Shown piece by piece: positions 8,782 through 19,617 of a stretch of 64,000 nt of DNA. The translations under genes and the position numbers were made by a program. The DNA comes from Lumbricus terrestris. Taxonomy: Eukaryota > Annelida > Clitellata > Crassiclitellata > Lumbricidae. Below the pieces are notes generated by a model, which had not been told where the DNA came from, did no database searches, and saw nothing but the letters and a program-made list of their open reading frames with translations. Location of the stretch: NCBI GenBank assembly GCA_949752735.1, contig OX457037.1, positions 20,787,039-20,851,038 of the forward strand, read 5' to 3'. The stretch's first letter is position 1. Each line of letters opens with the position of its first letter.

Positions 8782-11297
8782 CGTAATGTAATGTAATGTG
8801 ATATGATAGGGTAGTCCTGTCGCGTAATGGCGATAAGTAGGTGAATAGAGAATAGAGTCTTCTCTGCTTTAGTTGTGTTTTGATGATATTATATGTGGCC
8901 TTGAGATTTAGGTTTACATTTTTCTTTTAATGTGCTTTGATACATTGTGCTTTCTTACTGTGTAAAAATGTGAAAGTCGATTACAGTAATGAAGTGTAAT
9001 ATGATGATATAGGTTAAGTGAGAATGCATAGCTTTATTAGTGTGAAATGTAGCTTAAGTATTTCAGATTATATGTGTGTCCTCTGATGATAAAAATAACT
9101 ATGTAGATGAGATGAATAATAAAGAAATGAGATAAATAAGAGATAACCAGGTAAAGATACTTGTACTTGTCTCGTGTAGAATCCTTCCAGGTCGTGTAAT
9201 GGCGACGAGAGTAAGCGATGGGAGAATAGAATCTTCTCTGTTTTATTTGCTTTTTGATGAGATGTAACTATGTGATGTGGGAATACATTGTTTTATTTTC
9301 TTGTGCATAAATGCTGTGCTTTCTGATGTAAGCTAGTTGGCTATAACCATGTGAAAATGTTTACAGTAAGTGTTTAGTAGCAGTTACAAGGAAGTAATGT
9401 AGAGTGATGTGATGCTAATGCTTAAAGAGTAGTCCTTTAGTTTGAAATAAAAAGGGTAGTTTTAAACTCAGTTTAAATATTTGAATTGGTTCTTGTTGCC
9501 ACGAAGAAGGGCAGATTTTGAGCTTGTATGTTATTTGCATAATAATGGTTGCAAGTTAAAAAGTTATAATTATAATATGCTATGGTAGAAGTAATTAGCA
9601 TTCTGCAGGGTGATTGAAGGATAACCTTGTGTGATTGGTTGAATGAGTAACTTGGTGATGATGTGGTGCTAGATTGTGTAGTAAGGTTGAGTAGAGCACC
9701 CAATTGTAAGCATCGCCCTGAGAGTTAGTGAGTAAGTTGGATTATAGACTTAGAGGCAGAATCACTGTAGCAGGCAGTGGAGATTGCATGCAATGGTGAA
9801 GCTGTGCCTGTGGATGAATTCGTCCAGTCTTAGACTACTTCCTGCAAGGGTTGTAATGTAATAGACTATTATAGGATATGGGAATAAGTCCTTTATGCCT
9901 TGGGTATGCTTAACTGAGCAGTAATTCCTTCTTCGATCCGGGTAGCTAAGCCTTGATGTAATAAGGTATGGTATGCATGTGGTATACATTAGTGGCCTAG
10001 GTTTATGATCTGACGTTGCTTCATCTCTGTAGTAGTGGCTTAGTGTAGAAAGAATGAGTGCCTTTAAAACACAGCTTAAGTTTTAAGTTGCTGTATATGT
10101 TTGGCTTGGTGATTGGGTGAACATTGGTTTGGGATTGCGGTAGAAATAGATTGTTTGTGGAATCAAACATTGTCTAAGAGGTAGCGTAAGGTAGTATGAA
10201 TGAGAGTGACTGAGTGTGCTTGAAGTTGCATTTCTTATTTTGTAGCTTTTGATGACAAGTTTAAATGGAATATGGCCTCAGACTCTTGTGTACCTGAGAT
10301 TTAGTATAGTATCATAACCATAAAATTGTGTAAGGTATTGATTCTTCTATAGCGATTCTTGTTGGTTGTGATTATTATATGTGAAATTCTAATAATGCTA
10401 CTGCTGTATAAAAATGTAATAACGGATTAATATAAGATTTGGCGCCGGAACATGACTACATGTGTTAAGAGGACTTTCTTCATCGCTAGAGTTCCGTGCA
10501 ATTGCTGGAAGTAGTGTGTAGTTAAGTTTCATTGTGGATAATTGCTAAAAGTAGTTAAGCTAAGTGATTGTAATTATGTGTAGTTAATGGGGTTACGTTA
10601 AACGATTACTCTTTCTCTTACAGACCGAAACAATCAGTTGGCATGGAAGATAAGATTGGCATCTTGGATTTGATATCCCCGTGGGTAGGAAGTCATGAGG
10701 AGGCGATAGTTATAACGCTGTTTACTATTAAGAAGGCCGCATGGTTCTGGCCATTCCTCGTTTAACGCTATCGAGTTGATTGTAAGCAGTAATGTTACCG
10801 CTTAAATGTACCAGGCTCCTATAATTTAGTATCAAGGGATCTAGCATATAACACTAGTCGTGAAATGAAGATATGATTTAAATTGGTTATTTTATGTGGA
10901 CTATACAATTGTGTTACTGAGTTGTCTTGGAAATGCTATGTCCTGCATTGCTATGTTTTACCTTTCCGAGATATCATTGCTATATGATGTATGTAATCTG
11001 ATGGCAGGTATTAATGATAAAAACTGTGACAGTTTATGTGAATGAGGAGATTAGTAAGACTTTGTTGGTCAGTGTGAAGACCTCGATTAGCTAAGAGCTG
11101 TTGTTGGGCATATGTGAACTCTTATGACTGACTAATAATCAGTCATTGTACAAATTTGTATGCAAATTGATGCAACTTCTGAGACATTGTACGCTGTAGC
11201 ATGCTAGATGATATACCGTACTATGTATCCGGTTCGAGCTCCGAAGTATTATTAAATTTACCAGGGTACTGGTAAATTTAAGAGTAAGTTGTGGGGG
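8782..11297 (+). other. Long non-coding 3' region of the LTR element
   Basis: About 2.5 kb between pol and the 3' LTR with no plus-strand frame of note and no envelope-like gene. It contains a diverged internal duplication: 8815-9000 and about 9190-9380 share an ordered set of words (GTAATGGCGA, AGTCTTCTCTG or AATCTTCTCTG, TTTTTGATGA, TGTGCTTTC). A TATAAAAATG followed by TGGCGCCGGAAC near 10407-10450 resembles a promoter plus primer site but stands alone. Confidence 0.6.
11289..11297 (+). promoter_or_regulatory. Candidate polypurine tract
   Basis: TTGTGGGGG lies immediately before the 3' LTR, the position of the plus-strand primer. It is short and not purely purine, so the call is by position. 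Confidence 0.4.
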
Positions 11298-12710
11298 TGT
11301 AGCGAACCAGGTTGCTACAAGCTACCTTACTTATTTACTTAAGTAAGGCCGCTATTTCTATTACGAACTCATGGGTGCTATGCTTAGCACTGATCGATGC
11401 GGTCATCGCTATATTTAGCTTCCCATGCATTTTTCAATGGAACTTTCCACCACCGGCGATTTTTGATTGGTTAGACATCACGCGATGTTTTACGCGCCAA
11501 AAAGCGCTCTCTTGCGGCAAATTAACGCGCAAACCTTCAGTCGGGCTGCAGTATTGAATCGAGTAAGACCTATGCTGGTGGAAATCGTGAATTGTGGACA
11601 AAATTGATGGTATTTTCGATTCTGGCAAGTTTCTCAGGTAGAAGACGAGGTTCTTCCGATGTCTTGTGAATCGATGTGTAATACGAAGATTTCCGGCAAC
11701 AATTAAATTAATAATACGCTTCCTACGGAGAAATTCTGGCATCGGCCGACGACTCATTAACTTTCTACAGGACGGAAAACGGTGGATCGGCTGTCCTAAA
11801 ATATCAATGGGAACAGGGAAGTATAGGCAACCTAATCGATAGAGCTCGAACCTGAACTAAGTGTAATTAGATGAAACTTGTATCGCTATTTTGGTGCAAA
11901 TATTAGTTGTGGTATATTCAGTCTGTGAACTGATCTGATAAAACTTAAGCTAGTCAAGAGACATAAGCGTTTTAGGAGGGCCTAAATAGTGATTCGTTAA
12001 TATTGATTCTATGTCATCGGCTGTGTAAATAATTGCTAATGAACGACAGACAGTCGCTTGTTTAATTCTACAATAAATGAAACTTAAATAGAGAACTGTG
12101 AAGTGATTTTTGCTATCAAATTATAATGGACTCCGACGGGGATACGGACAGTGTCTTAGGAACAGGGCAAGAGGAAGATGAGATATGTCCGGGAGGAACA
12201 CTGGAGTTGGGGACTACAGACAATACTGATGATTTAGACCCGGCCGTATTACAGAAGCAAATGACAACAATAGAGCAGTTAATGGAGCGCCAGAGTAGCA
12301 TTTTAACCGGTCTAGCGGAAGAGCTAAATCTAGTTTCCATGCAGCAAGCTCAATTAAACTCCCGCCAGAAAGAATGTGAAATAATGGTGAGGACGGTAGC
12401 TGATGGTAAAGTGGGTGGTGGAGCTTGGGGAAATGTTGAGGATTCGAACCCAGATAAGTACCCATTTAGTGGGGCTGTCGTGAACTTAACAGCCACCGCT
12501 GACATATGTCCAATATCGGCTCATCCTGAGGAAGAAGGTAACCAGAGAAGCTCACACCCTAGGTTAGGATTCGAACCAGCTTCCATTGACACAAAAACCC
12601 TTGACCTAGGACCCGGATTTCCTCAACCGCGCTTAAGGGGGCACGCTACAGTAGAGCCCATTAATTTGGGGGTGGAAACGTTAGGACAGGCGGCGCCCCC
12701 GCGCGTCACA
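11298..12710 (+). repeat. 3' LTR
   Basis: The partner of 1508-2920, the same length, with two differences noticed. It is followed directly by ATATCTGCAC, which belongs to the interrupted ATPase gene (read on minus). Confidence 0.95.
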
Positions 12711-13206
12711 ATATCTGCACTAACATGATCGTTATATATATGATTACAATTTTTCAGGTCTTGCGCAAACAAGCAAATAAAGTTTGCATTCTCTCTGATC
12801 GTTTATTGCGGTAGTTTGAAATAATTCTGAGCGAGGTAAAAACAGTCCACATTACTATGCCTCCCCCGAATATAATATGTTTCGCACTTGTTTTGTTTTT
12901 CCAATTGTAAATCGTCGAAAATGATCAGATTCTTCTTTTCACTACTCAAGTCTCTCGGGTCCGGTACGTCTTCGGCATTTTCAAAGAACTTGGCAATTAT
13001 ATCGGATTTAGCTTCTAAGTTTTTGGCTATTTCTTCCATAACGAGGTCTGGTGACGCATTTTGTTCAGCGATTTCGTCTCGGTGCTCGAATAACCAAACG
13101 ATCGCTTCTTTCGGTAATTTTTCTTCGAATGCTTTTTTAATAATGCGATATTCCGGTTGAAACAGAGAAGTACCGAATACTTGAAGGTTATTATAGTCCA
13201 ACCAGT
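12711..13206 (-). pseudogene. Polinton packaging ATPase, middle piece
   Basis: On minus it begins with the sequence for PDWLDYNNLQVFG at the edge of the CCGG element and reads through a Walker B-like block (KNLIIFDDLQLEK, then HSNVDCFYLAQNYFKLP). An in-frame TAA follows at about 12799-12801. The frame then continues (ENANFICLF, HIYNDHVSAD) to the LTR. It is continuous with the N-terminal piece at 15847-15987 and the C-terminal piece at 1356-1507. The ATPase would pump genomic DNA into capsids in a virus-like Polinton life cycle. Confidence 0.8.
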
Positions 13207-13210
13207 CCGG

Positions 13211-15842
13211 TGTCGCGTGACAGAGTCTCCCCCCTAAAAGTCTCTCCCCGGAGACTCTATTTCGAAATAGATTCTCCCCCCGGAGGATCTGTTTCAGAAT
13301 AGATTCGCCCCCCGGAGACTTTGTTCTGAAATAAAGTCTCCGGGGGGAGAGAATATTTCATCCCCTGTCGAAACAAAGTCTCCCCCGGGGAGACTTTATT
13401 TCAACGCTCGATTTAATAGAGTCGCACCATATTAATCTATACCAAAATATGTCTGAAAGTTGTCCGTCTGTTTGAATATTATTTTGAAACAATTTGCAAA
13501 ACGTTCTCTGGCGAATTTGTATGTAAACGCGATTATTTTCAACTCACAATTCACTTCAATACTCGAGATACAATTTTTTAAACATTCGATGTGGTAATTA
13601 TTACCGCAAAATTAAGACGCTCTTTCACCGTTAAAGCCTATCACGGCGCCATTGGTGCTGATATCATCTCGGGTCTAAGAATGGGTTTAAGCGGAATCAC
13701 AATAATAATTTTTAAAATGATAGTATGAATGGATCTCCGCAAAATAAGAAAAAATAATGACAATAATCTTGAATAATAAATATTGTCTCGTAAATGGACA
13801 TTTAAAGAGCGCTCCTCGCCGTATGAACTACTCAGAGGCGATCTCGGTGCATAGAACACCGGAGAAACGATTTTAAGTGAAACTATTTCAAGCAGCGTGT
13901 AGACAAAGAGGTTACCCATACAATAAATTTGCCCGTGGGGGAGTGGAAGTCATTCAAAGCAGGGGTACGGTCATATTTTTATAAATATTATCGGTTAGTC
14001 AAAATTCAATTTCTATTTCATCAAGAGTTATTTTCGTCAATCCAGCTTCTATTTCATCAGGAATTATTTTTATGATTTAATCAAGAAATGCTTCAAATAA
14101 TCAACCCAGCTTTGATTTAATGAAGAATTCTTTTCATCCATCCACTTTATATATCACCAAGCCCTGTTTTCATCAACACAGTAGGCTACAGATTTACCAT
14201 AGACGGTAGACCTTCAATGTCTTAACCACTGTCAAGTGTCAACTAAAGTAGGCCTACCTGATTGAAACCATAGTATTATTTAGTGACGTAGGCCTAAACT
14301 AGGCCTTCGGGAATGGAAACATGGAGTTAGGCTTATTTTAACAACGTATACCGTAACTTGCTAGCAGTGAAAGTCTCCGAAAGGTTATAAAAGGATGATT
14401 CATCATTTATTATTCTTTATTTCCTGTGTATTAGGCCTATAACATATCGCTTAACCTGAGTTTTTACTTCTAGAAATTATTTGCGGTAAAATAGAAATTG
14501 ACTAATAAATAAAATTTCGATAATATATCGCTTTAGTGTTCTAAATTATTTTCCTCGCGCAGCAATATTGGGACTTTTCTTACCTTGGCATGAAAACGTT
14601 TAATCAATTCAGCTTCTATTTGAACAATAGGCCTAATTGCATTTTAACGATCGATACAACTTCTATTTAAAAAACTATTTTTTATGAATCTAGCTCCAAT
14701 CGAAGCAAAAACTATTTATTGATCTCACTACTACTTAGGTGAAAATACTTTCACCAATCCGACTCATGAATCTATTTAGCAGGAATTCTTCTCGTCAATC
14801 CATGCAATGGTGATTAATTTAGAACGCTAAAGTGATACATTTATTGTAATAGGCTAATTACCAAGAATTCTTGCTTAAATAAAATGGTTTGATGGAGGCA
14901 ATTCTTGCTTAAATTGAGGTTGGATTGATGAAAATAGTTCTTTCCTAAATGAAAATTCCAATGACGAGAAAATTTAATAACCTAGGCCTACTCACTTACA
15001 GAGTAAGCTTAAAAATGTACCAATGGCGTAATTGTAGCAGTTATAGGACCCCTGGGAAATCGGGCCACTTATGTAAACTACCCATGATTCGGATTAATAA
15101 AATTATAGACTAACGCCTGACTAATTAATTGGATCCACGGGTTTCTATACTGCAGTCTATTTGAGCGATATTGCTATTTGCCATATTGCTTATAGTCAGT
15201 CAGTCTTCGGGATAACCGTATCGTAGGCCTAATAAATCCGTTAAGATATCTAGGTCTAATTAAGCAGTAATAAACTTGAACGAATAGCCATAAGAGAATC
15301 AGCGTCGAGCTAATTAGTAGCTAACTGGCATAAACAATACAATCTTTTTCAATAATTAGCCTACAGTTAGGCGGAACTTAGGCCTAATTGTAGGCCTATA
15401 TGAATTACAAATCACATGATCGCTTAGTAAGCCTTTGTAAATATAGCAACCAGTTAATGTAGGCCTATGCCTATGTGCATGTAGGGCAGTCTCTCCGCTG
15501 CGCTTTAATGGTGTTAGGCCTATAACTATGCTACAATTACACCAAATGGCAGGGCCTATAAAGCATTTAAGCTTACTTCATAAGAGTCTTATTTTAATTC
15601 AAATGTATTAATGTCCAAATCCAATACCACAAATGGACACAAAAGTAATTTATTTAAGAAAATATACACTTTAAATCCGGAAATATAGGGGGGGGGATTT
15701 TTAATAGGGGGAGACTTTGTATCGTAGAGGGGGAGACTTTATTTCAACGGGGGAGACTTTGTTCCGATACAGAGTCTCCCCCGGAGACTCTGTATCAGCA
15801 AGGGGGAGACTCTGTTTCGGGGGGAGACTTTATTTCGTGACA
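13211..15842. mobile_element. Non-autonomous DNA transposon, CCGG target, G-rich arrayed ends
   Basis: A 2632 bp insertion between the N-terminal and middle parts of the ATPase gene, flanked by CCGG at 13207-13210 and 15843-15846. The interrupted coding frame requires only one CCGG, so this is a real 4 bp target duplication. Ends are TGTCGCGTGACA and TTTCGTGACA. Both subterminal regions are arrays of a word like GGGGGAGACTTTATTTCG in inverted arrangement (13220-13400 and 15688-15840). The interior has no gene. It holds degenerate 35 bp repeats (ATCCAGCTTCTATTT type) at 13985-14170 and 14600-14810, with the opposite orientation near 14885-14960. A smaller relative is at 34115-34526. Confidence 0.8.
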
Positions 15843-15846
15843 CCGG

Positions 15847-15987
15847 CCTTAGTAATAGATTAAGAAGAAGCGTTGTTTTGCCGCACGCCGATTTCCCTAT
15901 TATCAGCCCCCTTATACTTTTGGGTAGCAAAGGATTATTAAATCTTTTCGAAAGCGCAATGCCCCAACTCAGATCTTTGATATCCAT
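15847..15987 (-). pseudogene. Polinton packaging ATPase, N-terminal piece
   Basis: An ATG on minus at 15987 starts MDIKDLSWGIALSKRF and runs to a clear Walker A loop (GKSACGKTT) and NLLLRP, then hits the CCGG element. The start is supported by the very short divergent gap to the phospholipase-like gene (16016). The rest of the gene is at 12711-13206 and 1356-1507. Confidence 0.85.
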
Positions 15988-16015
15988 TTTAAATATATTT
16001 ATATTAAAAAGCGAA
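15988..16015. promoter_or_regulatory. Divergent AT-rich promoter gap
   Basis: Only 28 bp, nearly all A/T, separate the minus-strand ATPase start from the plus-strand phospholipase-like gene start. A shared bidirectional promoter is inferred; no individual box is assigned. Confidence 0.35.
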
Positions 16016-16573
16016 ATGTATTGCGTAAAGTGTAAAAAACAGACCGAAACGAGAGATGTACGGAACGTCGTAGCTAATAATGGTAGATCTATGCTTAGAG
16101 GCGTTTGCGTTGTATGTGGGAAAACAAAAACTCAATTCGTGAAGGCGTCTACCGTTGTGCAAGGCGGAGATGTAGTTGGTTTATTGAATGCAGCTACTAG
16201 TAACATTAAGCTACCTTGGGCCAAGTTCCCCGGTGAGATGCATTTACCAGGCCATCAGTTTACCGGTCCGGGTACTAGGCTAGATTTGAGACTGAATCCA
16301 GATGGGACTCCTAAAGAGTGGAGTAAACCTGTGGATAGGGTAGATAACGCCGCGTATCACCACGATTTGGCTTACGATCAACATGCTGATACGGCTTCTA
16401 GGAATATTGCTGATAGAGTAATGCTAAATGATTTGAACAACATTCCTAATCCTAGCTTGCGGGAACGTATAGAGAGAGCATTCGTAAAACCCATCTTGTC
16501 AGCTAAAACGAGCCTTGGTTTGGGTTTACCTTCAAAAAACGGCAAAGTTGTGGGGAGGAAGAAAAAACGCTAA
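16016..16573 (+). CDS. Polinton PX-like protein: zinc ribbon plus phospholipase A2-like domain
   Basis: 185 residues from the ATG at 16016, chosen because MYCVKCKK opens the zinc ribbon directly. Residues 1-45 hold two CXXC pairs (CVKC, CVVC). Residues about 75-150 match the parvovirus-VP1-type phospholipase A2 fold, with the calcium-loop element GPGT and the catalytic HD pair in YHHDLAYD. The C-terminus is strongly basic (GRKKKR). In virus-like elements such a domain is thought to breach endosomal membranes during entry; here that is inferred from the family. The frame is intact. It is divergently paired with the ATPase and followed at once by the integrase. Confidence 0.85.
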   Translation: MYCVKCKKQTETRDVRNVVANNGRSMLRGVCVVCGKTKTQFVKASTVVQGGDVVGLLNAATSNIKLPWAKFPGEMHLPGHQFTGPGTRLDLRLNPDGTPKEWSKPVDRVDNAAYHHDLAYDQHADTASRNIADRVMLNDLNNIPNPSLRERIERAFVKPILSAKTSLGLGLPSKNGKVVGRKKKR

Positions 16574-16599
16574 AGTGGACGGATGAACTGGCTAATGAA

Positions 16600-17484
16600 T
16601 TGCATAGACCAGTAGTACGACATTTTAGAAAGAGAAAGGTGTACGTTAGTGGGATAGATGAGATATGGGCTGCCGATTTAGTCGATATGCAGGCCTTCGC
16701 GAAAGATAACGATGGTGCGAAATACTTGTTAACCGTTATAGATGTGTTTTCTAAGTACGGTTGGATCGTACCATTGAATGATAAGAGCGGGAAATCAACG
16801 GCTAGTGGCTTCATGAAGATACTCGAGGGCGGACGAAAGCCTGTTAAATTATGGGTTGACAAGGGAAAAGAATTTTATAACAAAGACGTAAAGAATTTGG
16901 TTGAGTTGTACTCTACTGAAAATGAAGAAAAATCTTGCGTCGTTGAGAGATGGAACCGAACAATGCGAGAGAAAATGTTCAAGTACTTTACTGCTAATTC
17001 AACGAGAAGGTATATCGATATATTAGATGAAATGGTGGGTAATTATAACAATACAAGACATTCTTCCATTAAAATGACACCCACTAAGGCTAGTATGAAA
17101 GTGAATGAAAAGGTTGTATTTATGAATTTATACGGTAAAGAGATTTCGCAACCTATTTTACCAAAGTTTTCAATCGGTGATAAGGTCAGAATAACTAAGA
17201 AGAAGAACATTTTTGAGAAGGGATATACACCTAGATGGACGGAAGAAGTTTTTACAGTATCCCAGATTCAATACACAAATCCGTCAACTTATAAGATTAC
17301 TGATTGTAATGGAGAGGAAATACAGGGCTCATTTTATGAACAGGAGCTACAGAAGACAACTCAGGAAATTTTTAGAATAAAACAGATTATTAGAAAACGC
17401 GGGAAGAAATCTCTCGTAAAATGGTTAGGATATCCGGAGTCTTTTAATTCGTGGGTAGATAATGAAAACTTAGTGGTTATGTGA
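16600..17484 (+). CDS. int: Polinton integrase with C-terminal chromodomain
   Basis: A retrovirus-like integrase. The DDE core shows D in WAADLVDM, D in WVDKGKEF and E in CVVERWNRTMREK. An SH3-like stretch follows, and the end (RIKQIIRKRGKKSLVKWLGYPESFNSWVDNENLV) is a chromodomain. The given start is a TTG; the frame is open from about 16506, overlapping the previous gene in the -1 register, and no good ATG precedes the core. The usual N-terminal region before the LHRPVV-type block is missing. The N-terminus is therefore either deleted or supplied by another mechanism. No stop occurs in the core. It sits at the right end of the Polinton as is normal for the family. Confidence 0.85.
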   Translation: MHRPVVRHFRKRKVYVSGIDEIWAADLVDMQAFAKDNDGAKYLLTVIDVFSKYGWIVPLNDKSGKSTASGFMKILEGGRKPVKLWVDKGKEFYNKDVKNLVELYSTENEEKSCVVERWNRTMREKMFKYFTANSTRRYIDILDEMVGNYNNTRHSSIKMTPTKASMKVNEKVVFMNLYGKEISQPILPKFSIGDKVRITKKKNIFEKGYTPRWTEEVFTVSQIQYTNPSTYKITDCNGEEIQGSFYEQELQKTTQEIFRIKQIIRKRGKKSLVKWLGYPESFNSWVDNENLVVM

Positions 17485-17607
17485 TGATGAATAATTAGCA
17501 TCTGCCTCTGGACCCGTTTAAAAAGTTCTTATCGTGGTCGTTCAGCCTCAGATCGTGTCTATGTTAAACGCTACTTTAGTGTGGCCTTGCTTATTGGTTC
17601 GTACACG

Positions 17608-17775
17608 CCATGTCGTATAAATTCAACCTGTGGGGGTAGATTTTAACCATGGCGTATAAAATTCAACCTGTGGGTGCAGATTTTAACCATGTTTTAGGTT
17701 TTGTGCACGCGATGATGTGATTTTTTAACCATACCTTAGGATTGAGCATGAAAAGATAACCTAAGGTATGGTTAA
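17608..17775. repeat. Direct repeats and a perfect 16 bp hairpin near the Polinton end
   Basis: Two tandem copies of a 39-40 bp unit (CCATG.CGTATAAA..., 17608-17646 and 17647-17686) are followed by a perfect inverted repeat, TTAACCATACCTTAGG at 17725-17740 and its complement at 17760-17775 with a 19 bp loop. They lie just beyond the integrase, where the Polinton terminal repeat is expected, but the opposite terminus is not available for comparison. Confidence 0.6.
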
Positions 17776-18544
17776 AAATGAAAAAAGATAACCTATGTAT
17801 GGTTAAAATGAGCCAAAATATCCAGTCTGGTACTACTTCAAGGCAATTAGTAATTACCAAAAGTCAATATAGTCTCTGTCGACTCAACTTGGTCTGGAGC
17901 AGGGTCGGATCAAGGAGGGGGCCAATCCGACCATGGTCCCCCATTTAGAAATTTCTTTTTAACCTTGCAGCTATTCTGACTCGGAAAGTTGAAGTGCCTT
18001 CCTCATGAGTAGTTTCATAGGCCACTCCCCACGCCTCCACGAGGTCCGTACACGAAATCCGTGCAGGGGCCTGAGAACACTGAACGACTAAAAAAGGTCA
18101 TAAACTATATATTTTGGCGGATAAAATGGTATCTTTTTCTTGGAAATTCGATAAATGACGGTCTTCAGATTTTTGGTGACCAAGACGAAATTTTTTTCCT
18201 GTTCAAAGACCGAAAATTTTGGTTCCCATTTCGAAAATTTCTGCATGCGCCTTTGGTCTGGAGACTCTGAAAATTAACGATGTCGCTTGTCAACCTTGAG
18301 TGGGTTCTACGTGTGTGCGTGTGCCGACCATTGGTGACTCGACTCGTTTCGGTGCATTACTTTTATTACTTGAAGAGCCTACAGTTCTTGATACCATTTA
18401 GCATCGCATGTAATATAATCTATATATCGCAGAGAGCGTACCCCACCCCGATCGCTTCTCTCTGGCATTGGCGCTACGCAAATTGCTAATATCTATTGCA
18501 ACTTCACGTCCTAGGATATAGGCCTAGAAGTAGGTATACATTTT
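17776..18544. other. No gene recognised
   Basis: Unique-looking sequence with short frames only. There are no splice-bounded exons, RNA gene or terminal repeat that I can support. Confidence 0.4.
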
Positions 18545-19110
18545 TTTCTGTATCTGTCTGTACCTCTATCTCGATGTTTCTCTTTGTATCTCTATGTATC
18601 TCAATTTATCTCGAGCTGCATCTGTCTGCATCTTTGGCTGTATCTGTCTGTGTTTCTCTGAATCTGATTACATCTATCTGCATATCTCAGTATCTCCCTT
18701 ATCTCTTAGTATCTCTCTCTCTCTGTATCTCTCAGTTATATCTCTTATCCCTCAGTATCTCTCTGTATCTCTCAGTATGCATGTATCTCTTATCTCTCAG
18801 TATATCTCTGTATCTCTAAGTATATCTCTTATCTCTTAGTATATCTCTGTATCTCTCAGCTATATCTCTTATCTCTCAGTATATCTCTGTATCTCTCAGT
18901 TATCTCTTATCTCTCAGTATATCTCTGTATCTCTAAGTATATCTCTTATCTCTTAGTATATCTCTGTATCTCTCAGTTATATCTCATATCTCTTAGTATC
19001 TCACTGTATTTCTCAGTATATCTCTTATCTCTTAGGATCTCTCTGTATCTATCAGTATATCTCTTAGTATCTCTCTCTGTATCTCTATGTCTGTCTGCAT
19101 CTATCCGTAT
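18545..19110 (+). repeat. TATCTCT-based minisatellite
   Basis: About 560 bp of an imperfect tandem array built from TATCTCTCAG, TATCTCTGTA and TATCTCTTAG words, in places with a higher-order unit of about 60 bp. Open frames through it are artefacts of the repeat. Confidence 0.9.
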
Positions 19111-19609
19111 CCGTCTTCATATCCTATCTGTCTGTATACATAACCCTCTGTATCTCTCCGTAACTTTCCGTCTGCATGAGACTCTCAATCTCATTCGCAC
19201 GAACGAAATAAAGAGTAAAGGCGCTCTCTAAATCAACATTCAAAATGAACTTGCGCTACATCAGAATTAACAGAGCCGAATCGAAAGATGGCTGCTTTCT
19301 TACCTACTTACGACGTTTACTTATTAGCAAAGCGAAATTATGCACACGTTGCATGTGCGAAAACCGTATGCATACATTCACATAGCGCTACAACATCTAG
19401 AAATTTAAGAAACATGTATACATATATATATATATATATAATTAGTTATCATAGCCTTGGCAGGAATGACACACCACGTGTTTATAAACGATAAATATGC
19501 ATATTAGGCCTTGACATTCGTATAGTATTGATACCTATAATATGTAGTCTCTGACGTCGCCTGTTGTAGGCTTATAACCATATAATTAGACGAGTATGTA
19601 GATATATGT
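19111..19609. other. No gene recognised
   Basis: Ordinary AT-rich sequence with a short TATATA tract near 19421-19440. Nothing supportable. Confidence 0.4.
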
Positions 19610-19617
19610 ATGTATGT

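Larger units (their letters stand above)
1508..12710 (+). mobile_element. Ty3/mdg4-type LTR retrotransposon, nearly intact
   Basis: An 11.2 kb element with two 1413 bp LTRs (TGTAGCGAAC...GCGTCACA) and plus-strand gag, protease, RT, RNase H and integrase, in the order PR-RT-RH-INT typical of Ty3. I saw only two substitutions between the LTRs (about 1967 versus 11757 and about 2854 versus 12644), so insertion is recent. It sits inside the minus-strand Polinton ATPase gene. No envelope gene was found. Odd points: no target duplication, ORF1 starting inside the LTR, an in-frame stop between gag-pro and pol, and a 2.5 kb non-coding tail before the 3' LTR. Confidence 0.93.

Noticed and set aside
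10407..10455. TATAAAAATG plus TGGCGCCGGAAC as a second promoter and primer site inside the LTR element
   Set aside because: It stands alone, without an adjacent LTR copy; a chance match of about 12 bases is likely.
16560..16575. AAAAAAC at the phospholipase/integrase junction as a slippery site
   Set aside because: The run is not in the phase required for a standard heptamer; more likely a basic C-terminus coded by AAA codons.
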